DNA of 64,000 nt from CAYQZD01 sp964421875 (GTDB taxonomy: Bacteria; Electryoneota; Tariuqbacteria; Tariuqbacterales; Tariuqbacteraceae). Positions 63,207-64,000 of the stretch are shown in pieces. Under the pieces are notes generated by a model. It searched no databases, was not told the DNA's origin, and worked only from the letters and a program-made list of their open reading frames with translations. The first letter of the stretch is position 1. Each line of letters opens with the position of its first letter. The translations under genes and the position numbers were made by a program. The stretch spans positions 1 to 64,000 of the forward strand of contig CAYQZD010000005.1 of NCBI GenBank assembly GCA_964421875.1, given 5' to 3'.

Positions 63207-64000
63207 ATGCGAACCATCGATATAGGCGGTATCCCTCTGGGGGCGGACAATCCCCCGGTTTTAATCGCAGGCCCCTGTGTGATTGAAAACCAGCGTTTGA
63301 CCCTGGAGATTGCAAGAGAGATAAATAAGGTCTGCCGCGAGCGGGGCATCCCTTTCATCTTCAAAGCATCCTACGCCAAAGCCAACCGTTCCTCGGGGAA
63401 TTCCTATGTGGGACCGGGGCTCATCGAGGGATTGAAGGCGCTGGAGAAGGTTAAAGGCGAGGTGGGCGTTCCGGTTTTGACCGACATCCACGAATCGGGG
63501 GAAATCGCCCGGGCCTCCGCAGTGGTTGACATATTGCAGATTCCCGCTTTCCTCTGCCGACAAACCGGCTTGGTTAAAGCTGCCGCCCGCGCCGGGCTGC
63601 CCTTGAACATTAAAAAGGGGCAGTTTATGTCCCCTCAAATGATGAAGCCCATTGCGGAAAAAGCGGTGATGGCGGGCAACGAACAGGTGATTCTCACCGA
63701 GCGGGGCACGTTTTTCGGTTACGGCGATTTGGTGGTGGATATGCGCAGCCTGCCGATAATGGCATCCTTCGGCTTCCCGGTGCTCTATGACGCCACGCAT
63801 TCGGTGCAGCAGCCTGGCGGGCTGGGCGATAGTTCCGGGGGATTGCGCGAATTCATCCTGCCCCTGGCGAAAGCCGCGGCGGCCACCGGCTATGTTTCCG
63901 GTATCTATCTTGAAACCCACCCGCAGCCTGAGACCTCCCCCAGCGACGCCGCTTCTATGCTGCCATTGACGCAACTGACGGATTTCATCGCCTCAGTCTG
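63207..64000 (+). CDS. kdsA: 3-deoxy-8-phosphooctulonate synthase (KDO-8-phosphate synthase), 3' end beyond window
   Basis: The first 264 codons are present. Landmarks are VLIAGPCVIENQ, FKASYAKANRSSGNSYVGPG, LTDIHESGE, the PAFLCRQTGL loop, NIKKGQFMSPQMMKP, LTERGTFFGYGDLVVDMR, and YDATHSVQQPGG. The enzyme condenses arabinose-5-phosphate and phosphoenolpyruvate to make KDO for lipopolysaccharide, so the organism has an outer membrane with LPS. Cys24 in AGPC marks the metal-dependent class; the metal-free enzyme of E. coli has Asn there. A few residues remain past the window edge. Confidence 0.94.
   Translation, partial: MRTIDIGGIPLGADNPPVLIAGPCVIENQRLTLEIAREINKVCRERGIPFIFKASYAKANRSSGNSYVGPGLIEGLKALEKVKGEVGVPVLTDIHESGEIARASAVVDILQIPAFLCRQTGLVKAAARAGLPLNIKKGQFMSPQMMKPIAEKAVMAGNEQVILTERGTFFGYGDLVVDMRSLPIMASFGFPVLYDATHSVQQPGGLGDSSGGLREFILPLAKAAAATGYVSGIYLETHPQPETSPSDAASMLPLTQLTDFIASV

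Overview
The window looks like a chromosome segment from an uncultured Gram-negative bacterium of the FCB (Fibrobacteres-Chlorobi-Bacteroidetes) superphylum or a neighbouring candidate phylum. The clues are a GWxTD-domain protein, two secreted proteins ending in a YPNPFN-type (type IX secretion-like) sorting domain, a short RpoD-like sigma factor without region 1.1, a 29-residue AURKAIP1/COX24-like basic protein, and KdsA for lipopolysaccharide synthesis. GC content is around 50% by eye. Several promoters fit a conventional TTGACN-N17-TATATT pattern. No rRNA, tRNA or CRISPR array was found.

Layout. 1-1486: a TPR-glycosyltransferase, cut by the window edge. 1883-3035: an ISL3-family insertion sequence with 23-bp terminal repeats. 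3324-10074: a flavoenzyme and a two-subunit B12 acyl-CoA mutase with the active-site residues of isobutyryl-CoA mutase; its subunits are split by an AT-rich island holding a broken YefM/YoeB module, a PH-domain membrane protein and a DUF4268 nuclease-like protein. 10189-14444: yebC-ruvC-ruvA, an inverted AT-rich nuclease/zinc-ribbon pair, then ruvB. 14609-23999: queA, ispD, a lipoprotein, ispF, a DedA protein, gltX, ddl, a LysM lytic transglycosylase and sppA. 24084-36065: the small basic protein, xseAB, dxs, nadK, ftsY, rimO, GWxTD, an LD-carboxypeptidase and purNH. 36129-39132: mreBC, then a MarR regulator, a candidate membrane selenoprotein and an FmdB-type zinc ribbon. 39356-45906: rluB, slipin, two secreted FCB-type proteins flanking a selenocysteine-containing glutaredoxin-like gene, and rpoD. 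46412-59654 (minus strand): an HtrA protease, CapA, and an rluD-lspA-traR-ileS-divIVA-yggT-yggS block in the order known from Firmicutes, with punA and a DUF4412 gene inserted, then a nitronate monooxygenase/FabK-type enzyme and a UPF0316 protein. 59771-64000: a two-domain glycosyltransferase, a pentapeptide-repeat channel-like protein and the start of kdsA.

The most notable observations are two genes that read through an in-frame TGA. The first, 42767-42979, is a clear member of the UXX-star/glutaredoxin-like selenoprotein type. The second, 38676-38933, is a less certain small membrane protein whose TGA is followed at bSECIS-like distance by a perfect 5-bp stem. Together they imply that this organism decodes UGA as selenocysteine, although no Sec machinery lies in the window.

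Intergenic DNA carries several dispersed repeat families. One is a hairpin built around GGTCTCCGCACC whose stem changes sequence from copy to copy while staying base-paired. Another is an array of 8-bp (AACTTGNN) units. Islands of different base composition in otherwise conserved operons (7.2-9.6 kb, 12.1-13.4 kb, 61.6-62.2 kb) mark accessory insertions.
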